From Myrica gale (lineage: Eukaryota > Streptophyta > Magnoliopsida > Fagales > Myricaceae): DNA of 64,000 nucleotides. The notes beneath the pieces were generated by a model, which saw only the letters and a list, made by a program, of their open reading frames with translations, searched no databases and was not told where the DNA came from. Both the position numbers and the translations under genes were made by a program. Shown one piece after another: positions 1-10,620 of the stretch (position 1 is the first letter of the stretch; each line of letters begins with the position of its first letter). The stretch covers positions 5,647,001-5,711,000 of the forward strand of contig OZ005612.1 in NCBI GenBank assembly GCA_963930655.1. The letters run 5' to 3'.

Positions 1-177
1 AAATTGACGGAATGTGATGACGTGGCAAAAATCTCCACGTCATCTCCTATGAAAACAAGACACCTGTCATCTATTGCCAAATCTGCATGCCACGCCAGAA
101 ATATACGTTAAAATTACAAAAGTGCCACATGACATGTCCTTTACGTCAAACCTCCCAAAAGACTATATCACCCTTTC
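1..177 (+). repeat. Left terminal inverted repeat of the MULE (5' part outside the window)
   Basis: The sequence from aaattgacggaatgtgatga through ctatatcaccctttc is repeated in reverse complement at 6889-7065. It contains a short open frame that also occurs in the other TIR. That frame is simply the repeat itself and is not evidence of a protein. Confidence 0.95.
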
Positions 178-3100
178 ACCCCTTCAACGTGTACCATCTC
201 TCTTTCGAAGCACATCCCCTGCCTTCAGCAAAAAAAAAAAAAAGCACAGCCCCTGTCCAAACACTGAAGCAGTTACCGAAGCCGAAACACAGCCCCTGCC
301 GTAGAGTTTGATTGCTTTCAAGTGTGGAAAACAGGAAACACAAAGCCCACATTACTCCCAAAATGCAGTGACAGCTCCTGCGCAAACACAAAACCCACAT
401 TACTCCCAAATCTCAGTGACAGATCTGCCATTGCCGAGTGTTTTTTCTCCAAGTTTGCTTCTCATCTGACCCAAATCCCACAGATCTGCCATTGTTGAAA
501 AAAGAAATTAAGTTGGTGCTGCCAGATCTGCCATTGCAGCGCCAACACAGCTTCATTTTTCGAAAGGTGACTTCCTCCTTTTTCATGTAGTGGTGGTTCT
601 TGTGTGTTTTTCCCTTTTATTGGTGGGTTTATATATACTATTTGAAGCCATAAAGAATGCATATAATAATTTGTGGCCCACCTAAGTTATGTGCTGAATT
701 TTGTCCGCAACAAAATGTCCTTTTGTTTAGTTTATTTTTGTCCATTGAAATGTGTCCCCACTTTGGTTGAATTTGTTACTGTTGTTTGCCCATATTTTTA
801 TGTAGTGGTCTCTTATAAAATGCAATGTCCACTTAAAGCTAAGTGGTCCCTAATATTCCCTTTACTGTTGTTCTAGCAACTCCTAAAGGGGGTTCGATAA
901 TAGTCCCTTTAATTCATAAATGTTGCTTAAGGTATTAGCACTCAACATAGTTGGCTATGCAGAACTTGAAAGGCCCTATCAGCAAAAAAAGAGAAAAAGC
1001 ACAAAAGGTGCTACTTATGTGTAAATCGATTACTTATATATTCGAATACATACTCTATTTATGGAATACTCATAGGAAGAAAATGATCATGACCCAGCTA
1101 GTTCTCAATACATATCAGTGTATGTTGCTTCCAATGTGGAGGGTTAAAATTTAAAGTAAAAGAGAAAAAGTTCTCCTTCATTAACACGAGATAATATTGA
1201 ATTGTTTGTTTTCTATATTTATGTTCATCTGCAGATGGTAAAGATTACCATACATCACGGTGGGATGTTGGACTTTCGAAATGGGAAGAACATTGGAGGG
1301 GCGGTCAACGAGTTATGTGACCTTGATCCTGACTACATATCAGTGACCCATTTGTGGACATTTCTGAGGACATCCATAAATTACGCAGACACTGTGGAGT
1401 TGTGGTGCAGATTAGACGATGATGACCCTCGAACAAAATTAAGTCCTCTTAAAAGTGATGCTGATGTTTTGACAATTACAAGGAGACTACAGCTTGAAAC
1501 TCGGGGCACGCTAATAATTTATGTTCAGCATGCTACTAGTGAACCAGTGGTATTGTCTCAAGAAGATGTAGTTCACGAGGATGATGTAGTGCAACCCGAG
1601 GATGATGTATTGCCTGATGAAGATGTAGTGGTTGAGGAAGATGTAGTGCCCGAGGGTGTTGATACTGATGATGAGGTGGACAATTTAGTTGGGGAATATA
1701 TTGAGGAAGCAGAAGTTAGCGAGTTTTCTGCATCGGATGAAGAGCCTGAGTTATATAGTTATGATGTTGCGGGTGGGGAAGATGCAATGAAGGCTTCGAT
1801 GGACTGGTTTAAGCAAGGATCAAATGCTAATGTTGATGCAAATGAGCCTAAGATTGTTGGAGGTTCCGATGATGACGTCATGGAGAGTACTAGTGAGGAT
1901 AAGGACTCCGATGATGGACATCGTCAGAGAAAGGTTAAGGAATTTGAAGAAGAGGATTTGAATGGAACGGTGCATTTTGAAAAGGGGATGAAGTCTAGGG
2001 ACTTGCCCTTATTTAAAAAGACGCTTAAGTTATATTGCATTCAGAATAATTTTGACTACCGTTGCAAAAAGAGTGATAAGCTGAGGGTCACAGCGGTATG
2101 TGCGCAACATTGTGGTTGGCGAATCCACGCTTCATTTATGAATAAAAAAGAAGCGTTTCAGATTAAAACTTTTAACTTCACTCACTCTTGTGGCGCACAC
2201 CACAAGAATAACAAATTGGATGCCGGATTTACAGCTGAACGATATGTTGAAAATGTTCGGGATGACCCTAATATGCCACCAAAGGCATTGGGTGGTAATA
2301 TTCGTAGAGACTACAAAGTCCAAGTCTCTAAGAATCATATGTACCGAGCAAAAAAACTAGCACTTGAACTGGTTCATGGGAAACATGCGGAGCAGTACAA
2401 GTATGTATGTGACTATGCTATGGCAGTGTATCAGTGGAACCCGGGATCATGGGTGAAGATCGAACGGAATGGGCATCTGTTCCATCGTATGTATGTCAGA
2501 CTTGAGAGGCCTAAACGTGGATTTTTGGCTGGTGTTAGGCCACTTATTTGCCTTGATGGTTGTCACCTCAAAGGCCCATTCGGAGGTCAGTTACTATGCG
2601 CAGTGGCGAAAGATGCAAACAATGATATGTACCCACTTGCATACGCAGTTGTTGAAATTGAATGCAGATCCTCTTGGACATGGTTCATCGAGCTATTAAT
2701 GGCAGGCATTATGAATGAAGATCAGCGGCCATGGACCTGGATGTCAGACAGGCAAAAGGTACGCACAATTGAAATTTATTTTTATATAATGAAATCTTAG
2801 TTCTAATACATACTAATATTTTGATGTACTATGTAGGGTCTTCGAGAGGCACTTGATACGTTAGTGCCAAATGATGAGCAGAGACATTGTGTGAGGCATT
2901 TATATGCCAACTTAAAGAGCAAAAAGTGGAGAGACAAGGCTGTAAAAGACTTGCTTTGGAGGGTTGCATGCGCATGTACATGGTCAGACTTTGAAAGAGC
3001 AATGGAAGAGTTGCAAAGGGTAAATGTCAATGCTTGGAAGTATCTGTTAGATGTCGATCCTAAAGGGTGGTCCCGTCATGCGTTTAGGACGACATCTAAA

Positions 3101-3597
3101 AGTGATTGTTTACTTAGCAACATAGCTGAGACATTCAATTCGTGGATTAAATAATCACGGGACAAGCCAATCTTGACGATGATGGATACGATCATGCATC
3201 AACTGATGAATCGGTTTAAGCACAAACGGACTATGCTAGATTCTGCTACTTGGGATATATGTCCTCGTATCAGAGGAAGCTTGAGAAGAACAAGCATGCT
3301 GCTAGGAATTGTTTGTGTATGTGGGCAGATGAGACCAGTTATGAAGTTGATACAGCTGACGGGGATCGTAAGCTGGTTAATATAGGGTTGCGGGAATGTA
3401 GTTGTGGTCGATGGCAGCTGAACGGTATCCCATGTGCCCATGCTTGTGCTGCAATTTATTCTGATAAGTTGATCCCAGAGGACTACGTCGACGTTTGCTA
3501 TCGCAAAGCGGCGTACGCAGCTTCGTACTTGCCGGTGATACACGCAATGCCTGGAGCGTATGGGTGACCCCATGCTGATGTTAATCCTATTGGGTCA

Positions 3598-3708
3598 TTG
3601 AGCATAATACCAGAAGATGCAATTATCCGTATAATGTAAGTAGGAGCGGCTTACTGGTTCGTTGTGGGACGTGTGGATTGAGCATAATACCAGAAGATGC
3701 AATTATCC
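3598..3708 (+). repeat. 31-bp direct repeat, 80-bp period, in the transposase
   Basis: The segment ttgagcataataccagaaga and the following 11 bases occur at 3598-3628 and again at 3678-3708 with no mismatch. It lies just after the TGA at 3565-3567 and disturbs the join between the SWIM domain and the tail exons, so it is probably another lesion. Confidence 0.9.
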
Positions 3709-3846
3709 ACCAAATCTCAATCGTAGAATTTACCCCAAGAAGCCATCAAAACAAAAAGCTGCAAATCAGGTAATATTTGGGTTTTTAAGGTTATTATCAT
3801 GTATTTTGAGCCCTGTTGATCAATACTAATTTACGTTTCATTTAAG

Positions 3847-4565
3847 GATGAGGCCGGACCGTCAAATGGAGCATCGCAGCCTAGCAGAAAGACTGAAACA
3901 CAAAGTGGAGAACCAGCTGAGGTACATTATTTTAGATTACAAGTCATATCCATGTTAGTTGGTCAACAAAAATTATATTGAATTTGACGGCATATAGGGT
4001 CGGACTACTGATTTGACACAAGGAAGGCAACCATCACAGCCTCGCAGATATCCTCGCAAGAAGGTCGCAAGTGAGGTAAAAAAAATTGTCAAAACTTATT
4101 TTAACATTGACCTTTAGTTCGAAATATTGATTTTAATTAATATGGATAATATATATACGGCCAAGGGTCGCAGCCATCACAACAATCACATGGGTTACAA
4201 CCACAACCACCATCACGGCCTCGCAGATCTCCTCACAAGAAGACCGCGATTAAGGTAATGAAAAAATAGTCAAAACTTATACCGACATAATTCTAAATAT
4301 TTGATTGTATTAATAATATGGAAAACATAGGCTGAAGGGTCACAACCATCACAAACTAGCAGGAAGACTATAGGAAAGCGGAAAGACAAGGCTGATGTAA
4401 GTAATGTAAAGCAATAAAAAAAATGATTTCAGTTTATTGCTTAATAATTAGTTTTAATTCACTTCGTAAACTACACAGATGCAAACAAGTATTCACGATG
4501 GGTCGCAGCCGGTACATTTGAGACGCTCGCCCCGCAAACTGCTAGTAGTTCGGGCTTCCCAGTAG
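3847..4565 (+). repeat. Array of five short, related tail exons of the transposase
   Basis: Five short exon-like segments lie at 3847-3921, 3998-4075, about 4160-4254, 4331-4396 and 4479-4565, separated by AT-rich introns of about 75-100 bp. Each has a donor of the form AG|GTA (GAT|GTAAG for the fourth), and all encode variants of a Ser-Gln-Pro-Ser-Gln then Arg-Arg-Ser-Pro-Arg-Lys-Lys unit. The pattern suggests tandem duplication of one small exon with its intron. In the third segment, comparison with the fourth indicates a lost AG acceptor and a one-base deletion. The encoded tail is strongly basic and proline/glutamine-rich, as expected for a nuclear-localisation or DNA-contact tail. That role is inference. 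Confidence 0.75.
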
Positions 4566-4584
4566 ATTGAAAGATTGTATATTT

Positions 4585-4883
4585 TGTTGGCTTTTGTGGC
4601 ACATATTTGGGTTCTGTGTCATGGCGGACTTGCCCTTTTTTTGAATTGCCAAATGGTTTGCTTTTGTGGCACATATTTGGGTTCTGTGTCATGGCCCTTA
4701 TGAATTTTTTTTGAATTGCCAAATGGTTGGCTTTTGTGGCACATATTTGGGTTCTGTGTCATGGCGGACTTGTCGTTTTATTGAATTGCCAAATGGTTGG
4801 CTTTTGTGGCACATATTTGGGTTTTGTGTCATGGCCCTTATGAATTTTTTTTGAATCTCCAAATGGTTGGCTTTTGTGGCACA
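4585..4883 (+). repeat. 70-bp tandem repeat with ABAB higher-order pattern
   Basis: The unit beginning cttttgtggcacatatttgg recurs at 4591, 4661, 4731, 4801 and, partially, 4871, exactly 70 bp apart. Copies 1 and 3 continue atggcggacttg, while copies 2 and 4 continate as atggcccttatgaatt, so a 140-bp dimer has been duplicated. The array starts 20 bp after the transposase stop codon and lies between the 3' ends of the two convergent genes. Confidence 0.97.
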
Positions 4884-5320
4884 ACTTATGTAATCAGATT
4901 ATGAAGGTCAAAAATGCAGATATTCTCCCTGAAAGATCATCACGTGTCATTGTGGTTGTCTTTGCATATGCTCCCTGAAATATCATCACGTGTCATTATG
5001 CCTTCCTTGATGTGGTAGGGCACACAAGATAAAACCTGATGCACTGCACGTAATGTTTACCACCTTATGCTTCTGTTTTTTTGACAAGAAGTCTAATCAG
5101 GTATTTAGAATCTAATTGTGGCAAATATCCACATTTTCAAATACAAGCTAATTTTACAAGCTAATTTAATAGTTTAAAATGGCATAAAGCACATACTAGG
5201 ACCAATGTCCCAACAACAAAAGACTTGTCCAATATATACCAAGCTAAGTAATCTAATATGCAATTACAATGAAGTTGTTTCAGAACCACAACAAAAATAA
5301 ATACAACAACAAAAGAACAA

Positions 5321-6723
5321 CTAAGACCCCAAAATTATTGACTTAAGTCGCCTCTCCATAGCCATATGTATTTGGAGTTGCTCCTTCATAGCCTTCAGCT
5401 CGTCCTTCATACCTTTCAGCTGCTCCTCCATAGCTTCCTGTCTTTGCAGCTGCTCCTCCGTTGTGTTTTGTCGCTCCTCCATAGTTTCCAACTTCTCCTC
5501 CATTAACTTCAGCATGCGTACAAATGTCTTTGGATCATCTTCCTCGTGTTGATTACAGGGTGGATCAATCCATTCAAAGAATTCGCAGGCTCTGTGCCTC
5601 TGCAATTATGTATAATAAAAATAGAGGCCTAAAACAGAGATTAAAAGCATGCTCGGTTTTAGTTAACAGTCAATGGGCTGACAATTTGCGAATTAGGGAC
5701 TTTCATATTGGGTGGTGAAACTGAAGATCCAAATCTCATCTCGGACAATCCAGGATATTTGTTGCTTTGATATTTTGATCGCTTAAATATTGTTCTCTAC
5801 GTATATGAATGCAAAATATGGCCAGAAAGAAGATGTAGTGCAATTAAGATTAGCCACTAACAAGAACTCATGCCAATAAAATTGTTAGATGCTATAAATT
5901 CTTTCCATTTTCTAAGAAGAAAAATCTATATCACCAAATAGCAGAGAAATTTTAACATTCCACTGTACACCAATATTCTTAGTAGTTTACAAGTTTCTAG
6001 ATAAATGGATTATTTGAATTCATCCTTCCAAGAGAAACCATAGAAAACACAAAAACGGAAACCAAGAAGATTGTTAAATAACAAACTCTGACTGCCCAAA
6101 TATTTGTTTATCATGACCGGCACCAACAAAGTTTGCAGGTTTGGGTAGATGGTCCTTTAAAATGAGCAACTTTTCTCTGGGTAGTGTTCTTTCTAGCCAA
6201 AGCCCTACATTGTCTTTGTACCTCTGGAATGCTTTCCCTTGGGAACTTGGTGCCTGAAGGCAGCTACATCAAAACTTTAGGAGGACACTTCGTTGCTTCG
6301 AAAGCAATATAGACATACAACACATCAGTAAGGCCAGAACAGTAAAAGATAAAGAGATTTCAAAAGCAGAGAAGGTACTAAAGAGATAAGAGTTGAAGCA
6401 CTATAGAAACTCAGAGGAACTGCCGATGTTCTTCATAATTTCTTCTACAACTTTCACATTCAAAAAAATCAGTATAGTCAGACAGAATAAACAACCTTCC
6501 AAAAAAAAACCAACAAGCCCCCTATACTCACCGTAGTAGCAGAATAATGTGGGCAACTGAAGAATCTTCATCGAGGATTGAGTTGCGTCTTACTGAAGCT
6601 TATCCGAGCACTACTTCCGCAGAAGCACAAAGGTCTCACGTCAGGCACCGTTTTGTCAGTCCTTCCTTGAGAACCAGATCTGCCGTTGCTCACAGATGAT
6701 GGAAATGATCGTCTCTGCGACAT
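5321..6723 (-). pseudogene. GRF-type zinc-finger protein gene inside the MULE, one in-frame stop
   Basis: Two exons, 6723-6532 and 5599-5321, are joined by a GTGAGT donor and a TTGCAG acceptor in phase 0, giving about 156 residues. The GRF zinc finger is split across the intron. Exon 1 carries PLCFCG, the TQLNP element and RFFSCPHY, and exon 2 opens with ACEFFEWIDPPC, so all four expected Cys positions are visible. The C-terminal ~70 residues form a Glu/Met/Lys-rich coiled coil (repeated MEEQLK-like heptads). A TGA at 6570-6568 falls inside the finger at a position normally occupied by Arg, consistent with a CGA to TGA change. GRF fingers bind nucleic acid in other proteins; the role here is unknown. 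The gene converges on the transposase gene, resembling the two-gene layout of MuDR. Exon structure is inferred from splice signals and domain continuity. Confidence 0.85.
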
Positions 6724-6888
6724 CGGGGCCTAATTTGTGGAGAAAGGGCTGCTCTACTTCGGTTGATTTGGGAGGTCTACCTACAAGCTCATTTGGGGAG
6801 AATATATGGCCAAATGCTCTGATTTGGGGATGAATGAACTGACCTATGCGAAGATTTGGAGAGGAACACCGTAGTTTAGGAGAAAGAG

Positions 6889-7065
6889 GAAAGGGTGATA
6901 TAGTCTTTTGGGAGGTTTGACGTAAAGGACATGTCATGTGGCATTTTTGTAATTTTAACATATATTTCTGCCGTGGCATGCAAATTTGGCAATAGATGAC
7001 AGGTGTCTTGTTTTGATAGGAGATGACGTGGAGATTTTTGCCACGACATCAAATTCCGTCAATTT
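6889..7065 (-). repeat. Right terminal inverted repeat of the MULE
   Basis: Reverse complement of 1-177 with scattered substitutions. The repeat continues outward beyond 7065, through a stretch ending in cagggacggagggacaac and aaaattaccc near 7143, which resembles the outer part of plant MULE termini. Its partner would be left of the window. Confidence 0.95.
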
Positions 7066-7143
7066 TTGGACGGAAGATACACGGAGGGAAATGGATAGGA
7101 ATCTTAATAAACCTCAGGGACGGAGGGACAACAAAAATTACCC

Positions 7144-7703
7144 TAGGGGCATTTCTAGGAATAAGTTAAACCCCAGGGGTATGCGTCATATTTTAGCCTT
7201 CTATATTCTATATTGTCAGATTCATAAAAAGTATTATTTAAACGCTTAATCTCATAACCCCACTTATAATCCAATCTGGAATTTACAAGTAGGCGTTCTT
7301 AGTTGAACTCGAAGAAAACCCGATTGCCCCACCACCCACACCCACGGATCAGGAAAAAGGGGGGACATGAGATGGCATAGCCCCTGCACATGTCCATCCA
7401 CAGGCAAGGTATGGAGGGTTTGGTTGCATTATTTGACATTGGTTTTGTAGGAAAACAACATCTGCAAAGGTGATGGACAGCCAAAGGGGTGCCGAAAGGC
7501 GGGGCTTTTTTCTCCAATTTTCTCTCTTGTTTATTCTTTACCCTCGGTGTTTTGTGCTATGGACATTATTTTCCAACATATATGCCTAACTCTTTAGTGT
7601 GACGGAATTGGCATCACTTGTACAGACTGAAGATGTAGCCCACTGTTCCAAAAGTTGCATCATTCCTATACCATAACCTAGTTAGCGAAGGGATAAGTGA
7701 AGG
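7144..7703. other. No gene recognised
   Basis: Intergenic sequence between the MULE and the probable solo LTR. It contains short unsupported open frames only. An aaccccaggggtatgcg stretch near 7171 could belong to the MULE terminus. Confidence 0.5.
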
Positions 7704-9022
7704 TGTAGCACCCGGGATTTCTTCTTAGTAATAAACTATTATTTTTATTAAATTTTGAATTTCAAATTATTTAAAAAATTATCCTGTTTTAATTTTGTTT
7801 AAAGTTTGAAATATTGATTTGATTTGATTTGAAAAAAATTATCTTTTTAAAAGTGTTTCAAATGTAAAGAAGAGATGTTTTATCTTTATCAGTTTAGATT
7901 TTAAAGTTTGAACTTAAATACTTCAAGAATATATTTGAATTTTAAATGGATAGCAAGACATTCTTATCATCTTTTCAAATTTATAGTCATTTTTTAAATA
8001 GGGTTGCAATTAGTTTTATACTTTGTTAGTCTCTGCGATATTGTGTATTGATTGGAAGAATGAGAAATAAAACCTCTTTTCGAAGGTTATACTCTAGTTT
8101 ATTGAGGTCATGGATGTTCATTGATAAAAGGGTTCAAGTGTTATGAAGAGCGAGGTAAACGGGGTTATTATACTAGATTTTCCTAAAAGACCGAAGTGAT
8201 ATTTGAGAAATTGCATGATTTATTGAAAACCCTCGGAGTTATATGTGCATTACTTTATGATACTTGTCAAAGATTATAACATGAAATGTGTAAACATGAG
8301 CATATTTTTATGTCTAATGATTTTACATGATGTTTTCAATGTTTAAATCAAAGTTTTTTGATATTTATTATTATTCAAGATTTGTGTATGATATTTCATG
8401 AAAATAAGAGAAAGATGCAAAGTTCAAAGTAATGTTTATTTTATGATATGTTATATATGTAGTTTCAAATCCTGAGACCCAGAGTTACAGAGACAGCGCA
8501 TTGGTACTAATTGCAATCTATTGAGTGCACCTATTCTAGAGACGAATTAGTTTATTTTGTAGATTATTGCCGAGTGCACACTTGGACATGGCCAAGCCTG
8601 AGTAAGGAAGAATTTCACTCATAGTATTGGCTTAGTTTGGCTGATCCCCAAACTAGGTAGCAACTGTACAACCCTGTTACGAGAGTAAACGTGACTCACA
8701 GTTATTGCCAAAGAGATTTTCTAGAGTATTATTATGAAAGATAAAAGTTATTTTACAGTTATAGTTATATGGATTGAGATTTGCAATTTTCTATTGATTT
8801 TTAGAGTTTCAGTTAGATTAAGAGTTTTTTTTGTAATTTTTTCAATTTTTGAAGAGTTTTAAGCAAAATATTTTTATTCAATTGTTTTCAAGTTTTAAAC
8901 GTATATTTGTTATTAAAATTGTTTATTTCTTGATAACTGATTTCAACCCTCTAATTTTTTTTATTTTTACTGGTTTTACGCATAGAAATAACTCCCTAAC
9001 TGTCGGGGTTCGAGGCGTTACA
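7704..9022 (+). mobile_element. Probable solo LTR of a Ty3-type retrotransposon
   Basis: The segment starts TGTAGCACCCGGGATTTC and ends CGGGGTTCGAGGCGTTACA, with TG...CA borders and the CACCCGG/GGCGTTACA pattern typical of long plant Ty3 (Tekay/Del-like) LTRs. The length of 1.3 kb and AT-rich interior also fit. The 5 bases on each side (gaagg and agtca) do not match, so no target duplication supports an intact solo LTR. A diverged relative of its central part occurs at about 29200-29720. No internal coding region is attached. Confidence 0.5.
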
Positions 9023-10612
9023 AGTCACCCCTCTCTGACACTTTCTTCATCATCATCATCATTCATGACTCATCTCCATGAGAAGGATATGTTATTTTTG
9101 TTGAATTTGTTTTTCGTTTGGTATTTGGACAATCAATCCCTCTCTACTTTTATAAATTATGCTTGTCAAATTATGGGTACAAAAGGCCCCACATGGGCAC
9201 ATTACGGGGATGTTTGAGGGTGAAAATTTTAAGTATTGGGGTTTGGAAAATATTATAAAGTAAAGATATGTTATGGGAGTTGGTAAAAAAATAAAGAGAG
9301 AAAAGATTTTTAATAAGTATTATAATAATAAAAAATTATGTGGTGAATTTTTTATGATTAAATCCAAATATTTGGACACCAAACATACCCGTACATCTAC
9401 CTTAAGAAAGGCCTTTTTTCATACAATATCCCTGCTCCTTAAGTAAATGTCTCCTACTTTTTTCTTTTTTTAAAAAAAAAGGGCCTAATTGTACCAATAG
9501 TCTATATGATATTAAAAAGTGACAAATTAATTTTTGAGATAAGAAAAACAATAATGAGGTCCCTGAAGTTAACTTTTCGTTAAAAACTACACAGGCAAAT
9601 AGTAAAAGCTAACCAGTCACTTGATGGTCACATCACTGCCAATCCCCTTTCGCCACTATGATCTTGGTGTTGTATCTTTTAATATTATAGAAAACACATT
9701 ACGCTATATATTTATGGACAAAAATTAAATTGAACCTCATAATTTTTAATTTATCTTATTAAATCCCCATAAGTTTTAAAAAGAATTAAGCATTGCACTT
9801 CATTTAACTTAATTTGGCCGTTCAATTATACCAAAAGTGACGTGGATGGATTGAAATGTCTTTCCAAAAATAAAATAAAAAATAAATATTTTATTGTAAA
9901 AATATTATTATTTTATTTATATCATTTTTTAGTAATTTTATCTTGACGGAATATTTTCAATTATTTTTCATTTAGTTTAACTATGAAATCGAATGTAGGG
10001 CGAAAATTGATATTTCTTAAAACTTTGCTTTATAGTTAGATAAATTAAAAATGATAAGGTAGAATTTAACTTTTATATATGAATATGAGGCGTAACCCCA
10101 ACATTATCCATCAAATCTTGTTGCTGTAATGATTCCTTCCCAGAAATGAGAAACATGTAGTATTGTTGCGTGTGTCTGTTTCCCCCTTCCAGGTGGTCGG
10201 CTAGAACAATTCCCATGACTCGATGGACATGATCACTCCCCACTAAGCTGCTTTGCTTTTGCGTGGCATGTCGCATTCGGAAAATAGTCTCTCTACTCGG
10301 TCGGTAAAGATCTCAATCGTGGTGATGACAGTGCCCACGACATGGTGCCTTTAATTAGGCCGCTCACTGCATTCCTCGTTGAACTTTTGCTGCAGCTCTG
10401 TTAATGACAAAGCAGAAGAGATAATGGGAGGAGAATTTAGATTCCAATTGGATAAATAAATAAAAAAAGAAGTTGACAATAAGGTCGGTCGGGTGTTCCA
10501 CTTGCTTTTTTGAAAAGTTTCATCCCCTCCTTTATAACTACCAGTCTCCAAAAGCTGTGGTAGTTTCCTCCATCGTTCCTCTCTCCCCTGACAAGTTTGA
10601 AAAATTTAACTA
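9023..10612. other. No gene recognised; AT-rich, old repeat debris
   Basis: Very AT-rich sequence. Stretches around 9480-9620 and 9720-9850 have the look of decayed MITE ends (for example aggtccctgaagttaac), but no inverted-repeat pair or target duplication could be fixed. No coding region or RNA gene was found. Confidence 0.5.
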
Positions 10613-10620
10613 CCACTTTG

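Larger units (their letters stand above)
1235..4565 (+). pseudogene. MURA/MULE transposase (MuDR N-domain, DDE domain, SWIM zinc finger), broken
   Basis: Mobilises the element by cut and paste in the nucleus. The start at 1235 follows directly after an acceptor-like ctgcag and gives the usual MVKITIHHGG beginning. The earlier ATG at 1202 would read through this probable 5'UTR intron end. Exon 1 is 1235-2758 and exon 2 begins at 2837. After an acidic linker (residues about 110-240) come the zinc-binding MuDR region and the catalytic core. DDE residues can be placed as Asp441 (in LDGCHLKG), Asp505 (in MSDRQKG) and Glu606 (in AETFNSWI). A SWIM finger with CSCGRWQLNG and PCAHAC follows near 3400-3450. 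Lesions are a TAA at 3152-3154, a one-base deletion near 3270 and a TGA at 3565-3567. The C-terminal tail is built from six short exons (3700-4565) ending at a TAG at 4563-4565. The family assignment is firm, and the copy is non-functional as read. Confidence 0.93.
1..7143 (+). mobile_element. Mutator-like element (MULE) with two convergent genes
   Basis: A 177-bp inverted repeat pairs positions 1-177 with 6889-7065 at roughly 95% identity by eye. Between them lie a MURA-type transposase gene on the plus strand and a GRF zinc-finger gene on the minus strand. Long TIRs plus a MULE/SWIM transposase identify a Mutator-superfamily DNA transposon. The left end is cut by the window edge, because the right repeat continues outward past 7065 into sequence whose partner would lie before base 1. 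The true right end is probably near 7143 or 7180, where MULE-like terminal sequence appears, but no target duplication can be tested here. Both genes carry lesions, so the copy is probably not autonomous. Bases 178-1234 hold the 5' leader region and no other gene. Confidence 0.9.

Noticed and set aside
87-311. Short frame starting MPRQKYTLK, mirrored at 6979-6656 as MPRQKYMLK
   Set aside because: Both lie in the MULE terminal inverted repeats. Their similarity is that of the repeat DNA, not of a conserved protein.
1202-1234. Upstream ATG as transposase start
   Set aside because: It reads through a T-rich stretch ending in ctgcag, which looks like a 5'UTR intron acceptor. The family start MVKITIHHGG begins at 1235.
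4471-4854. Frames on both strands across the 70-bp array
   Set aside because: Their repeated peptide is the translation of the tandem repeat and has no separate support.
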